Source of the DNA: a virus
Reading direction: 5' to 3' (one strand)
Virus record (IMG/VR): IMGVR_UViG_3300028563_000040
Span: 1-38,772 of that record
Length of the DNA: 38,772 nucleotides
The position numbers were made by a program, and so were the translations under genes. This document shows, in pieces, positions 1 to 8,614 of the stretch. Position 1 is the stretch's first letter. Every line of letters starts with the position of its first letter. The notes below the pieces were generated by a model. It worked only from the letters and a program-made list of their open reading frames with translations. It did no database searches and was not told the DNA's origin.

Positions 1-77
1 ACCCCCCACCCAGATGCGCGTTTCAAGGCTTAATCTAAGGGTAGTGACACCATTGGCAGTTTCAACCAGGAAGGAAT
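1..77. other. leader upstream of the terminase genes
   Basis: This short non-coding leader ends with an AGGAAGGAA ribosome-binding stretch a few bases before the small terminase start. I see no convincing promoter hexamers or hairpin. It may continue a longer intergenic region outside the window. Confidence 0.4.
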
Positions 78-599
78 ATGCCCAGAGCCAAAAAACCAGA
101 AGACTCAGCCAAGGTCTACCACGACCGTATATCCAAGAAGGGTAATCACCAAAAAACCGAACCCCCCGTAAACCCGGCACCAACCCCGCCACCATGTACC
201 CCAGACCCCACCCCTGATCCGCCTGACTGGCTTGGTTCTACAGCTTTGGAAGTCTGGACTAGGGAATTGCCGCTTTTAGACCTGCACCCTGGGAAGCTCC
301 AATTATTCGCTGCTTACTGCTCACATTCGGGCAGGGCGATTGAGTTTGAACGGGAAATCAACAAGAACGGAAAGGGCACAAGGATGTCTAACCGTGTATT
401 CAAGAAGGCTGCTGAGATTTCAGCCGCTGCCAAAGAGTGGAAAGCAGCATCTGATCTAGGCACCAAACTTGGTATCACTGCTTTAGTGAAGGTGAAGCCG
501 TCAAATGAAGGCGGGCAGACTGCACCCAGTGAACCGGTGATTTCCAACCAAGAACAATGGAACAACTATTATGAGGGTGGACCGAAGCCGGGAAATTGA
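78..599 (+). CDS. terS: terminase small subunit, P27-like
   Basis: This is a 173-residue protein that probably recognises phage DNA and hands it to the large terminase for packaging. The N-terminal third is basic and then very proline-rich (residues 30-50), which suggests a flexible tail. It is followed by the pattern PDWLGSTALEVWTRELP and a helical segment with FAAYC near residues 75-80, the arrangement seen in P27-type small terminases. A good Shine-Dalgarno sequence precedes the ATG. The end overlaps the large terminase gene by 29 bases, as is usual for this pair. The assignment rests on family-like motifs and position; the DNA site it binds cannot be deduced. Confidence 0.8.
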   Translation: MPRAKKPEDSAKVYHDRISKKGNHQKTEPPVNPAPTPPPCTPDPTPDPPDWLGSTALEVWTRELPLLDLHPGKLQLFAAYCSHSGRAIEFEREINKNGKGTRMSNRVFKKAAEISAAAKEWKAASDLGTKLGITALVKVKPSNEGGQTAPSEPVISNQEQWNNYYEGGPKPGN

Positions 600-2163
600 T
601 GAAGAGTACTTCTACGATGTCGAAGAAGAGCAGCGCTTTGTTGATTTCTGTGCAACGCATATCCAGCTGATTGAAGGTCAATGGGCTGGTAAGCCATTCA
701 TCCTGCAACCTTGGCAGAGGCAAAATATCTGGGGTCCGCTTCTTTCCTGGAAGAGAAGAGACAACCAGTTAAGGCGCTTTCGCTCTGCCTTCATCACGAT
801 GGCAAGAAAGAACGCAAAGACGACAGCAACGGCTGCCTTCTTGCTTTATTCGTTGATCCGTGACAACGAAGTGGAAGCAGAAAACTATGTTTCAGCTCAA
901 ACTGAGCCAAAAGCGAAGAAACTGACTCGGATCTGTGTGCGGATGGTGCAGGCTAACCCCTGGTTGCAGGAAAGACTGATCGCCTATCCCGGCTCGTGTG
1001 TAATCGAACATCGCAAGAATCATGGCTTTATTCAGCCGGTTTCTTCCGAAGCGGTCTCTCAGCTCGGTGGATCTCCTCATATCGTTGTGATGGACGAATT
1101 CCAGGAGCAAAAGACAGACGATCTTCAGGCAGCACTGCAAACTGGTATGGGTGCTCGGTCTCAGCCGCTCTTAATCATGCAAGGCACTGCTGGTGATGAC
1201 ATTCACAGCAGCGCTTATGAAGAGTATCAATACGCCAAAATGGTGCTGAAGGGTGACGTGCACCACCCAAAGTATTTTGCATTCGTTGCTGAAGCTGAAA
1301 GGAAGGCCGATCCATTCTCGGTGGAAGCCTGGCAAGCTGCCAACCCAGGTTATCCATTTGCACCCAGTCACGAATCAATCGAAGAGATTGCAATTAAGGC
1401 AAAGCGCAAAAAGGCATGGCTTCGGAAGCTCCGGCAATATCACTGCAATCAATGGGTCCAGGACATTGACGCTTGCATTGATGAACTTCAATGGGAGGCT
1501 TGCGGCAGCAACGAAATAAAGCTTGAAGACTTCCCTGGCAAGCCGCTTTATCTGGGCATCGACTTGGCAGATCAAAACGATCTGACATGTCTATGTTTTA
1601 TGTTTATCAACGATGACGGCCTACCGGTTTACTTTCCGTTTTTCTATGGTCCTGAAAAGTGCATTCAGAAAAACATTGATGAACACAATGTGCCGTATGA
1701 CGAATGGGCAGAAGCCGGGCACTTTACCCCAATACCAGGGATAAGAACCGATTACAAAGTGCTGGCTGAGAAAGTGGCAGAAGTTGCACAAACCAACCCG
1801 ATCCTGGTCTGCCACTACGATAAGCACCACAGCTATCAGCTGGTGGAGTCACTCGAAAAACTCGGTATCGAGCTGGTAGAGGCAACTCAAGCGTGTGGAC
1901 CGATGAACGCCTGCACATCAGAAGTGATTTTACGGATCGAAGAAGGGCGGCTTATCCACCCGCACAATGCAGTGCTTACCTGGAATGCAATGAATGCGAG
2001 GACAAATGAAACTGTACATGGCAAGATGTTTGACAAAAAACTCAGTGCGCGAAAAATTGACGGCATGGTCGCAATGGCTCTGGCTACCCGTGGCGCGATT
2101 CCTGAACTTACCGGTGGAGGGGAAGAAGCCGGGCCTGATGCTTATATTCCGAAAGCTTCTTGA
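571..2163 (+). CDS. terL: terminase large subunit
   Basis: This 530-residue protein is the ATP-driven DNA-packaging motor and headful or site-specific nuclease. The N-terminal ATPase has the adaptor-like LQPWQRQ segment (about residue 46), a Walker A-like ARKNAKT (about 78-84) and a Walker B IVVMDE (about 171-176). The C-terminal nuclease begins with GIDLADQNDLT (about residue 330), with the expected acidic metal ligands. The length fits the Terminase_1 family. The start lies inside the small terminase gene, so the two are probably translationally coupled. The end overlaps a small membrane-protein gene. Confidence 0.95.
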   Translation: MRVDRSREIDEEYFYDVEEEQRFVDFCATHIQLIEGQWAGKPFILQPWQRQNIWGPLLSWKRRDNQLRRFRSAFITMARKNAKTTATAAFLLYSLIRDNEVEAENYVSAQTEPKAKKLTRICVRMVQANPWLQERLIAYPGSCVIEHRKNHGFIQPVSSEAVSQLGGSPHIVVMDEFQEQKTDDLQAALQTGMGARSQPLLIMQGTAGDDIHSSAYEEYQYAKMVLKGDVHHPKYFAFVAEAERKADPFSVEAWQAANPGYPFAPSHESIEEIAIKAKRKKAWLRKLRQYHCNQWVQDIDACIDELQWEACGSNEIKLEDFPGKPLYLGIDLADQNDLTCLCFMFINDDGLPVYFPFFYGPEKCIQKNIDEHNVPYDEWAEAGHFTPIPGIRTDYKVLAEKVAEVAQTNPILVCHYDKHHSYQLVESLEKLGIELVEATQACGPMNACTSEVILRIEEGRLIHPHNAVLTWNAMNARTNETVHGKMFDKKLSARKIDGMVAMALATRGAIPELTGGGEEAGPDAYIPKAS

Positions 2164-2341
2164 ACGCTGCCTAAAAATAGTGGTTGAAATTAGCCTAGAC
2201 CTGATGGTCATTGCAGGCATATTTATCTTCTTGTGCGGTGTGCGCATGTGGTGTGAACCACTGGCGGTGATGCTGGGCGGCTTAATATTGGTGGCTGTGG
2301 CACTCATTTTAAACAGAGAGTCTGAAAAGAATGCTGAGTAA
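2138..2341 (+). CDS. small two-helix membrane protein
   Basis: This 67-residue protein is encoded between large terminase and portal, overlapping the first by 26 bases and the second by 11. It shows two hydrophobic segments (about residues 20-35 and 43-59) separated by a short polar turn, with a charged C-terminus (NRESEKNAE). Small membrane proteins of unknown role are common at this place in siphovirus genomes. The ATG at 2138 was chosen because it gives two full segments; the Shine-Dalgarno-like purine run lies rather far upstream, and an internal ATG near 2203 is possible. No function is assigned. Confidence 0.65.
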   Translation: MLIFRKLLERCLKIVVEISLDLMVIAGIFIFLCGVRMWCEPLAVMLGGLILVAVALILNRESEKNAE

Positions 2342-4124
2342 AGCAATACTAAATGCGGTGCCCGGTTTCCAGCGGGCTGATGCTCTAAAGCAGCTCTGGA
2401 ATGAACCCGGCGCCTGGTCACCTTATGGTGGCGGCTGGTACATAGGGTGGAATAAAGACCCTGTAACGGGGCAGACTCTGACGGCTGAAGATGTGCTTTA
2501 CTGCTCGGTTGCTTATCGCTGCATGACTTTGATCGGCGGCAGTGTCGGAAGTCTGCCGCGCTATCTGTACAGAGAGCATGATGACGACAACATTAAGAAG
2601 GCGAAGACTCACCCTAACTATAAGGTGATTTCAATTCGCCCGAATCTCGAACAGACCTGGGCGCAGTATGACATGACCAGGGTGCTGAGATATTTCATGT
2701 ACGGCAACAGCTACGATCAGAAGCTCCGCAATGATCGGGGCGACATAATCGCGCTTAATCCGCTGCATCCGGCAAATATGGAAGTTAGGCGGAATGATGT
2801 TGGTGAGCTGATTTATAGATATTCGCCTGTCGGTGTCGGCAACTCGGTCACACCAATTGACTTGGCCCAGGCACGAGTGCACCACATTGCCGCGCCTTCA
2901 GTAGAGGGAATTGTAGGTATTTCGACCTGTGCACTGGCTCAGAAGTCTATCCAGATCTTGCGTGACTTCGATGAATTCACACAGCGATTCCTTCACAACG
3001 ATGCAACGCCTCCTTTTGTCTTCTCCACTGATGCAATTCTCAAGCCGGAAAAGAAAGAAGAGATCTGGGAGAACTGGGTTAAGAATTACCAGGGCTTGAA
3101 AAACAAGTTCAAGGCCGGTGGTGTCTTTGACGGTGGCTTAAAACCAGTCGCTATCCCGGTTATGTCGGGCAGAGATGCTGAAAACGATGCCAGCATCAGG
3201 CGGAATATTGAGAGCATCATTCGATATTTTGGCGTCCAGGCGCACAAGGTGGGACTGCTGGAACGGTCCACCAACAACAACATTCAGCAGCAGAGTCTGG
3301 AATATTTGCTGGACTGCCTGACGTATGTGCTGACACAGTTTCAACAGTGCACAGAGCGCGATTTTTTGCGTGACGATGAGCGCGTGAAGTTCTTTGTTGA
3401 ATACGATGTTGATTCACTTCAATGGGCTGACGTGGTTGCCCGTGATGAGTCTTTGTCCCGCACTGTTCTTGCTGGTATCAGGAAGATCAACGAAGCCAGG
3501 TCTAAGCTCAAACTCAATCCCGATCCACACGGTGACGTGCTTCTTATTCCGACAGCTAACGCACCCAACGGCATTGTGTTGACAGCACCTGCACCGGCAC
3601 CGGGTGCCGCGCCACCAGAGAAACCGGCCAAGAAGCCAAAGGATAAGACGAAAGTGAACCCGAAAGATCAAGCCGGTTTGGCTAATGATATTTATCAGGT
3701 CGATGTGCGCAAAGTTGCGTTGCCTTTGTTTCAAGATGCCTGTGTCCGTGCTGCACGAGTGGAGCGCGAATATCTGGAAGAGTCGGTGAAACGACTGAAA
3801 GCAGGTAAGCCGCTTCTAGATTGCATGGATCATGCAAAAGCCTTTTATTCAGAGGCTTTCCGTAAGAAAGTGCAGGAGATATTCACACCGGTGGTGGTGG
3901 CATGTTCTCAGGTAATGCCAGAGGGTCCAGGGCTTGACGTTGAAAGATCTGTGCACGGCATTGCCAGTAATTTGTCAGCTCGGTCAACCGAATGGCTTAG
4001 CACTTTCGGCTCAACCGAAGCAGTAGAGAACTTTTGCAAGCACTTCCTTGAGCCGATGGCAAAAAACAATGCTTCTTATGCGCTGGAGAACTTCTTAGAA
4101 AAGGCAGGGGGAAATCATGTCTAA
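2331..4124 (+). CDS. portal protein, HK97-like, with C-terminal extension
   Basis: This 597-residue protein forms the dodecameric ring through which DNA enters and leaves the capsid. The core (about residues 40-415) has typical HK97-portal features: SVAYRCMTLIGGSVGSLPR near the N-terminus, the RYFMYGNSY segment, and a body rich in conserved Asn/Arg. It is longer than the usual roughly 400 residues. After about residue 420 comes an Ala/Pro linker and a lysine-rich stretch, then about 150 helical residues that do not look like portal. The extension could be a capsid-internal or scaffold-interacting domain (inference). The gene overlaps the protease gene by 8 bases. Confidence 0.92.
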   Translation: MLSKAILNAVPGFQRADALKQLWNEPGAWSPYGGGWYIGWNKDPVTGQTLTAEDVLYCSVAYRCMTLIGGSVGSLPRYLYREHDDDNIKKAKTHPNYKVISIRPNLEQTWAQYDMTRVLRYFMYGNSYDQKLRNDRGDIIALNPLHPANMEVRRNDVGELIYRYSPVGVGNSVTPIDLAQARVHHIAAPSVEGIVGISTCALAQKSIQILRDFDEFTQRFLHNDATPPFVFSTDAILKPEKKEEIWENWVKNYQGLKNKFKAGGVFDGGLKPVAIPVMSGRDAENDASIRRNIESIIRYFGVQAHKVGLLERSTNNNIQQQSLEYLLDCLTYVLTQFQQCTERDFLRDDERVKFFVEYDVDSLQWADVVARDESLSRTVLAGIRKINEARSKLKLNPDPHGDVLLIPTANAPNGIVLTAPAPAPGAAPPEKPAKKPKDKTKVNPKDQAGLANDIYQVDVRKVALPLFQDACVRAARVEREYLEESVKRLKAGKPLLDCMDHAKAFYSEAFRKKVQEIFTPVVVACSQVMPEGPGLDVERSVHGIASNLSARSTEWLSTFGSTEAVENFCKHFLEPMAKNNASYALENFLEKAGGNHV

Positions 4125-4932
4125 CGGTCTGAATATTTGCGGTTTTAGCCATTCACTGAAAGCAGCCGCTGATCCCAAAGTTGAGAAGAAGAAAGACCAG
4201 ATCAGCGGATACTTCGCTGTCTATGGCACCACCTCTGAGCTTATCTGCGGTTACAAGCGCTGGAAGTGGGAAGTAGGCTGCTTTGATGAATCGCTTGCCG
4301 ATGATTCCAAAGAAATTTACATGCTCAATCAGCATGACTGGGAACAGGTTTTAGGAAGACGTTCTAAGGGCACTGCCAGCTTCTCAGCTGATTCAACAGG
4401 ACTTATGGGTGTCTGTACGCCGAATATGGAAAAGCCGATAGTTCAAGGCTTGATGGCAGACCTTGCACGCGGTGATATTGATGCTGGCTCTGTCGGTTTC
4501 TTTGTTCTTACAGATGATTGGAGCTTGGAAGACGGCTATGACATCCAGCACTTGATGAAGGTGCAGCTGGAAGAGTGCAGCCCGGTCACGCTGCCGCGCT
4601 TCACATCGACTGACGGGCTTGTCTGCATCATGCCTGCATCGCTTCCGAAGGATGAGCAAGCGGCCCTGAGACGCGCTCTTAATCGTGCATCGCGTGACCT
4701 GTCATGGATCAACCAGGATGACCGGGAATTGCTTCGTGCTCACCGATCAGAACTTGAACCTAATCTGACCGCCAATCTGGTGGCAGCTCTTGATCGTCAT
4801 GGCGTGCCTTCACGCACTGTTACCGGTGGAGATTCCACAGAGCCGGTGAACGTGATTGCACCGATTACTTTGACTGAGCAGGACAACCAGCTTAGGGTTG
4901 CGAAGTTGCTAAACGATCTGTATAGCATCTAA
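4117..4932 (+). CDS. prohead maturation protease, S78/HK97 type
   Basis: This 271-residue serine protease cleaves the capsid scaffold domain (and itself) during prohead maturation. The order is typical of family S78: a GYFAVYG beta segment (31-37), the HDWEQVLGR box with the likely catalytic His73, and DAGSVGFF with the likely nucleophile Ser125, followed by LEECSPVTLP (about residues 150-160). The C-terminal 100 residues are charged and probably removed or disordered. AGGGGGA precedes the ATG, which lies within the portal end. Position directly before the capsid gene supports the call. Confidence 0.9.
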   Translation: MSNGLNICGFSHSLKAAADPKVEKKKDQISGYFAVYGTTSELICGYKRWKWEVGCFDESLADDSKEIYMLNQHDWEQVLGRRSKGTASFSADSTGLMGVCTPNMEKPIVQGLMADLARGDIDAGSVGFFVLTDDWSLEDGYDIQHLMKVQLEECSPVTLPRFTSTDGLVCIMPASLPKDEQAALRRALNRASRDLSWINQDDRELLRAHRSELEPNLTANLVAALDRHGVPSRTVTGGDSTEPVNVIAPITLTEQDNQLRVAKLLNDLYSI

Positions 4933-5108
4933 AAGTTAGAGCTTCAATCTCTTAAAAGTAGAATTCTTGTAGCACCGGTGGCAGTGGCACGAGCCGCTGA
5001 ACTGGTCAACGTTGAAATAGTGGCTAGGCCTTATTTGGCGTGACGGATTATCCCACCGGGTAAGCCGCCCGTTTGGCGTGCTTGCCGCAAACTTTTAAGA
5101 GGTGAAAC
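4933..5108. other. 176-base gap upstream of the capsid gene
   Basis: This is the longest gap in the virion block. It contains a direct repeat TTTGGCGTG at 5034-5042 and 5072-5080. An imperfect hairpin (GTTTGGC with GCC-gc-AAAC, about 5071-5092) is followed by TTTTAAGAGG, so the hairpin sits directly before the capsid ribosome-binding site. I see no ORF with a ribosome-binding site and no convincing sigma70 promoter. It could hold a phage-specific late promoter or an RNA-processing or attenuation element. Confidence 0.35.
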
Positions 5109-6470
5109 ATGGACTTAGAACAGTTGATGAAGCTTCTGGCTGAAGCCAGAGCTGCAAGAGAAGCAGCTTCTGCCAAAGTGAACGAATTGATCGCTAAGGC
5201 ATCGAAGGCTGATTATCAAATTGATCAGGCTGACGTTGATTTGCAAAAGGCGCACGAATCCCGCGTGAAGCAACTCAGAGACAGCATTGCATCGCTTGAG
5301 ACTCAGATTGATGACTTCAAGAAAGATCAAGAGCGTGCAGGTAAGTCAATCGACAAGCCGATTGATCCGCCTAATCCCGTGAATGCTGGCAAGAAAGATC
5401 CGCACATCACAACCAATGAATTGGATGAGTCGGGCGGCTTCAGCTCGCTTGGTGAATTCATGGTAGCGGCTGCAAAATCCACCAGACCGGGACACATGGA
5501 TGAGCGCCTGATGAAGCTGAATAAAGCAGCAGGCGATACCAGATTGCTGAATGATGGCGCCTTCATGATTCCGAAGCAGCAAGCCACAAGCATTCTGGAA
5601 ACAGCCTGGCAGACCGGTGTGATCACAGCCAGAATTCCGAAGACAGAGATCACAGTCGGCAATACATTGCACTACCTGGAGATGGATGACAAAGATCTGT
5701 CTGCTGGAAAAGTGGCCGGCGGTGTGGCAGTTGCTTGGCAGGATGAAGGTGACGCCCTCGCTGCAACCGGCTTCAAGCTCAACCCGAAAGAGTTGAATCT
5801 GAAAGAACTGGGCGCATACATTCAAGCCACAGACAACATGCTTGAAGATGCTCCAGCTTTTGAAGCCACCGGCCGCCGGATGATCGACAAAGCGATCTCT
5901 TATGAACTGGACAAAGCGGTGCTTTATTACGATGGCTTAAATAAGCCAATGGGCATGTTGCACGCCCAAAATAAAGCGCTCATCACCGTCGCCAAAGAAA
6001 CTCAGACAGACAAGCTCTGTGCAGAAAATTTCAACAAGATGTATGCACACCTGCCTGAAGATCTGGTTGATGGTGCTGTGTGGGTGCTTCACCCACAAGC
6101 CAAGGAAATCTTGCCGCTGTTGAACAACGCGGCCAAGAACCTCACGGCAGTCTATACCGGACCCATGATCGGTTATGACGGCAAGCAGACCAGACCAACG
6201 ATCCTGGGTATTCCGGTTGTGTTCCATGCCTCTGCCAAGGCTCTGGGATCACTGGGTGACTGTGCACTAATTGCACCGTCTGAATACACCATGATCGCCA
6301 AAGGCGGTCTGAAGGTAGACATGTCCATTCATGTTCAGTTCTTGAACAGCAAGACTGTCTTCAGATTCCGCATGAGAATCAACGGTAAGCCTGCTTGGTC
6401 GGCACCGATGACGCTTGAAAATGGCGGATTCCAGCTTTCCCCCTACATCATTCTCCAGGGCGGCCGCTAG
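5109..6470 (+). CDS. major capsid protein, HK97 fold, with N-terminal scaffold domain
   Basis: This 453-residue shell protein starts with a charged coiled coil (about residues 5-85), equivalent to the HK97 delta (scaffold) domain that the upstream protease removes. A Pro/Asn linker (about 86-105) leads to the HK97-fold body: LGEFMVAAAK, a variable loop with NDGAFMIPKQ, the ATDNMLEDAP spine segment (about 241-250), a DGLNKPMGML loop, and a C-terminal LGIPVVF plus APSEYTMIAKGGL pattern. AAGAGGTG lies before the start. Its order after portal and protease is canonical. I see no second capsid or separate scaffold gene. Confidence 0.95.
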   Translation: MDLEQLMKLLAEARAAREAASAKVNELIAKASKADYQIDQADVDLQKAHESRVKQLRDSIASLETQIDDFKKDQERAGKSIDKPIDPPNPVNAGKKDPHITTNELDESGGFSSLGEFMVAAAKSTRPGHMDERLMKLNKAAGDTRLLNDGAFMIPKQQATSILETAWQTGVITARIPKTEITVGNTLHYLEMDDKDLSAGKVAGGVAVAWQDEGDALAATGFKLNPKELNLKELGAYIQATDNMLEDAPAFEATGRRMIDKAISYELDKAVLYYDGLNKPMGMLHAQNKALITVAKETQTDKLCAENFNKMYAHLPEDLVDGAVWVLHPQAKEILPLLNNAAKNLTAVYTGPMIGYDGKQTRPTILGIPVVFHASAKALGSLGDCALIAPSEYTMIAKGGLKVDMSIHVQFLNSKTVFRFRMRINGKPAWSAPMTLENGGFQLSPYIILQGGR

Positions 6471-6479
6471 TTTCTAGCG
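6465..6479 (+). terminator. short hairpin across the capsid stop codon
   Basis: CGCTAG (6465-6470) pairs perfectly with CTAGCG (6474-6479) around a TTT loop, and the stop codon lies in the stem. A T-run (about 6497-6503) is too far downstream for a normal intrinsic terminator. A role in mRNA 3' protection or partial termination is a guess. Confidence 0.3.
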
Positions 6480-6518
6480 CTGTTCCTTGAGTGTGATTTT
6501 TTTAGAGGAGTAAAACAA

Positions 6519-6977
6519 ATGCAATTTGAACGATTTGCCACGCTTCAAGCGCTGGCACCTAACGCGGATGTTTTTGACACCGGCTTCACAACCCCTGGCT
6601 TTAACATCTCCAACTATGGCCGGCTGATCTTTATCTTCAATTACAAGAAGATCCTGACCACCGGTCAAGGCAAACTGGTCATGAAAGCGGCAGACAATGC
6701 CAACTTAGACAACCCGGTCGCGATTCCCTTCAAGTACATCACAAAGTTGGCTGAAGTGGAAAGCGCGATCCAGGATGCAGTTGCAGCCAACGGTGTTAGC
6801 ACCACGCCTAATACCGAACAGCTGATCATCATGGAAGTAAGGCAGGCTCAGTGCCCAGACAATAAGCCGTTTGTGCATATTGTCGGCACCGAGTTGGTTA
6901 ACGACCCGGTTAAAGGCAGCATGATTGTGCTCGCATTTGAGCCGCAAGTTGCACCGAAGCCGGTCCTGCTCACATAG
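6519..6977 (+). CDS. unknown virion-module protein after the capsid gene
   Basis: This 152-residue protein is preceded by a strong GAGGAG site. Predicted character is mostly beta, with no signal peptide or membrane segment. It opens with MQFERFATLQAL and has a motif GTELVNDPVKGSMIVLAFEPQ near the end. Genes in this position often encode capsid decoration or stabilising proteins, so that is the most likely role, but no family is recognised. It is followed by two hairpins, so it may be the last gene of a capsid sub-operon. Confidence 0.75.
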   Translation: MQFERFATLQALAPNADVFDTGFTTPGFNISNYGRLIFIFNYKKILTTGQGKLVMKAADNANLDNPVAIPFKYITKLAEVESAIQDAVAANGVSTTPNTEQLIIMEVRQAQCPDNKPFVHIVGTELVNDPVKGSMIVLAFEPQVAPKPVLLT

Positions 6978-6978
6978 A

Positions 6979-7036
6979 GCTTTCCCTCCTGGGAAGCATC
7001 ACGACACACAGAGAGAAAGGGGGCATCACGCCCCCT
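6979..7036 (+). terminator. two tandem hairpins after the capsid-linked gene
   Basis: The first hairpin pairs GCTT-CCC (6979-6986) with GGGAAGC (6991-6997), with one bulged T. The second is a perfect 7-bp stem AGGGGGC (7018-7024) with GCCCCCT (7030-7036) and a 5-base loop. Neither has a U-tract, so classical intrinsic termination is doubtful. Transcript stabilisation or a processing site between the head-shell and head-tail joining genes is equally possible. Confidence 0.4.
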
Positions 7037-7057
7037 GGATCTCTTGGAGTATAGGCA

Positions 7058-7708
7058 ATGAAACAACATAGATCGGTAATTAAAACGGGCATGATCGCTG
7101 GACCGTGCATGACCTTTGCAGACATGCAGGCTCATTCCCGGATGGATGGCACGACAGAGCAGGCGCTCATGGACGATTATCTATCCGCTGCTGAGTCTTA
7201 TGTTGCAGATTTACTAGATTGCAGTTTCTTGATCCAGGAATGGACAGCAAGATATACAGAGTTTCCGCTCAATTATGATCGCCGTCTTCCCAATACTGGC
7301 TTTCTGGCTACCAGTCTCTTTAGGCGTGACGGCAGGCTCTATCTTCCTAAAGGTCCGGTAGTGTCAGATGTGGTGCCTACCATCACTTATATTGACACTG
7401 ACGGTGTTGAGCAACCCCTGACAGACTTTCAATTTGATCCTTATTCCACCTTTGCTGAGCTGGCACCGGCAGCGGGTTCTTCCTGGCCGGAAACTCTCTG
7501 TGGTGGTCTCAATAACGTGAAAGCGATCTTTCAAGCCGGAATGGCAGCAGCTGCCGCTGATGTAGACCAGAAGTATAAGCAGGTCATCAGACTGCTTGCC
7601 GCTCAATGGTATGAATTCCGAGTACCTCTTATGCCCGGTGACCTTCAGTCGATGGGTACGCCTGGGGGCTTCGATCAGATGGTGCTCAATCTCAGGCGCG
7701 GTTCCTAA
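7058..7708 (+). CDS. head-tail connector (gp6-like adaptor)
   Basis: This 216-residue protein should bind under the portal ring and extend the DNA channel. The N-terminal pattern MTFADMQAHSRMDGTTEQAL, followed by LDDYLSAAESYVADLL-type helices, matches the phage head-tail connector (gp6/DNA-packaging adaptor) family, which begins with an acidic helical repeat. The C-terminal part has a helix ending in RLLAAQWYEFRVP, also typical. The start has a GGAG site. The stop shares its last base with the next ATG. A 10-residue longer N-terminus than usual is tolerable. Confidence 0.8.
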   Translation: MKQHRSVIKTGMIAGPCMTFADMQAHSRMDGTTEQALMDDYLSAAESYVADLLDCSFLIQEWTARYTEFPLNYDRRLPNTGFLATSLFRRDGRLYLPKGPVVSDVVPTITYIDTDGVEQPLTDFQFDPYSTFAELAPAAGSSWPETLCGGLNNVKAIFQAGMAAAAADVDQKYKQVIRLLAAQWYEFRVPLMPGDLQSMGTPGGFDQMVLNLRRGS

Positions 7709-8070
7709 TGGCTTCGATTACACCACGAAGGATGATCGATCCTGGTGCTCGTGACCAGCAGATCGAGATCAAGATCTCAGAGATGGTTAAGAGCGCTTCT
7801 GGTGCTCTGTCGAAAGAAGCCGTATCTAGTCAGAGCGCCTGGGCAAATGTCAGAGAAGTGAAAGCTCAGACGGACAGAGAAGACGGAATGCTTTTGTCTT
7901 CCGGCATTGCAGTCTTTGTGATCCGTTATCGAAGAGACCTAAAAGAATCAGACGTGATTGTCTGGCGTGGTGTTGAGTTTTCGGATCTCTCTTTTGCCTC
8001 AATTGGGCACAGAAACGAACTGCTGGAAATTACCGGCAAGAGAAGGAAGGGCAAGAACAATGGCAGTTAG
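7708..8070 (+). CDS. head closure / head-tail joining protein
   Basis: This 120-residue protein has the layout of SPP1 gp16-like head-tail joining proteins: a beta-rich small barrel with the tail VFVIRYRRDLKESDVIVWRG, then an LLEITGKRR ending. It should plug or line the connector below the adaptor protein. It starts at a one-base overlap (TAATG) with the connector gene and ends inside the next gene, suggesting coupled translation. The family is inferred from motif shape and gene order. Confidence 0.75.
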   Translation: MASITPRRMIDPGARDQQIEIKISEMVKSASGALSKEAVSSQSAWANVREVKAQTDREDGMLLSSGIAVFVIRYRRDLKESDVIVWRGVEFSDLSFASIGHRNELLEITGKRRKGKNNGS

Positions 8071-8614
8071 TTGCACTATGAACATGTATGGCAGCAGAGA
8101 GCTGTCTGAAGCCCTTCTGAGCCTTCCTGGTCTGTACAGGAAGCGCATTGTGTACTATGCCCTAAATAAATGCGCTGGCATCGTGAAGGCCCAGGTGATT
8201 CAGAACCTGGTCAGCATGGGTCTGGTGAAGACTGGCAACCTGAAGCGCTCGATCAAGATCGCACCAGGCAAGGTGGATAACAAACAGCTCCAGGCTTGCG
8301 TGCTTGTCGGACTTAGAAAGATGTCGAAGACTAAGAGGATATTCGGCAAAGCTGCCAGGAAATCTCACGCGGCAACCATCAAGCAATTGAAGAAGCTGGG
8401 CAGCGTCACGGCTTTCTATGGTGCCATCCTTGAGCGTGACTGGATTCACAAAGGCAAAGGCGGTGGCAAGCTCATCAAAGGCAAGCACTTCATGAGCAGA
8501 GCACTGGAAGTCACCCGTGAAGCTGTCGTGAAAGTCTTCGTGCAGTTCTTGCGTGACAAGCTGCCTGAGATCATCCGACAAGTTCAAATGAGAGGCAGAG
8601 GAAGGGCAGCATGA
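8060..8614 (+). CDS. HK97 gp10-like tail completion protein
   Basis: This 184-residue basic protein follows head closure, where HK97 gp10-like proteins are found. The N-terminus (about residues 8-40) has ELSEALLSLPGLYRKRIV, then VKTGNLKRSIKI (about 58-69), the signature region of this family. It probably joins the completed tail to the head. An upstream in-frame extension exists, but the ATG at 8060 follows an AGGAAGG site and is preferred. It overlaps the preceding gene by 11 bases and the next by 4 (ATGA). Confidence 0.8.
   Translation: MAVSCTMNMYGSRELSEALLSLPGLYRKRIVYYALNKCAGIVKAQVIQNLVSMGLVKTGNLKRSIKIAPGKVDNKQLQACVLVGLRKMSKTKRIFGKAARKSHAATIKQLKKLGSVTAFYGAILERDWIHKGKGGGKLIKGKHFMSRALEVTREAVVKVFVQFLRDKLPEIIRQVQMRGRGRAA

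Noticed and set aside
1930-2421. 163-codon minus-strand ORF
   Set aside because: It is antisense to large terminase and portal starts, and has no ribosome-binding site or recognisable domain.
4998-5043. short GTG-started ORF in the capsid leader
   Set aside because: It is about 20 codons with no ribosome-binding site and no neighbour overlap.
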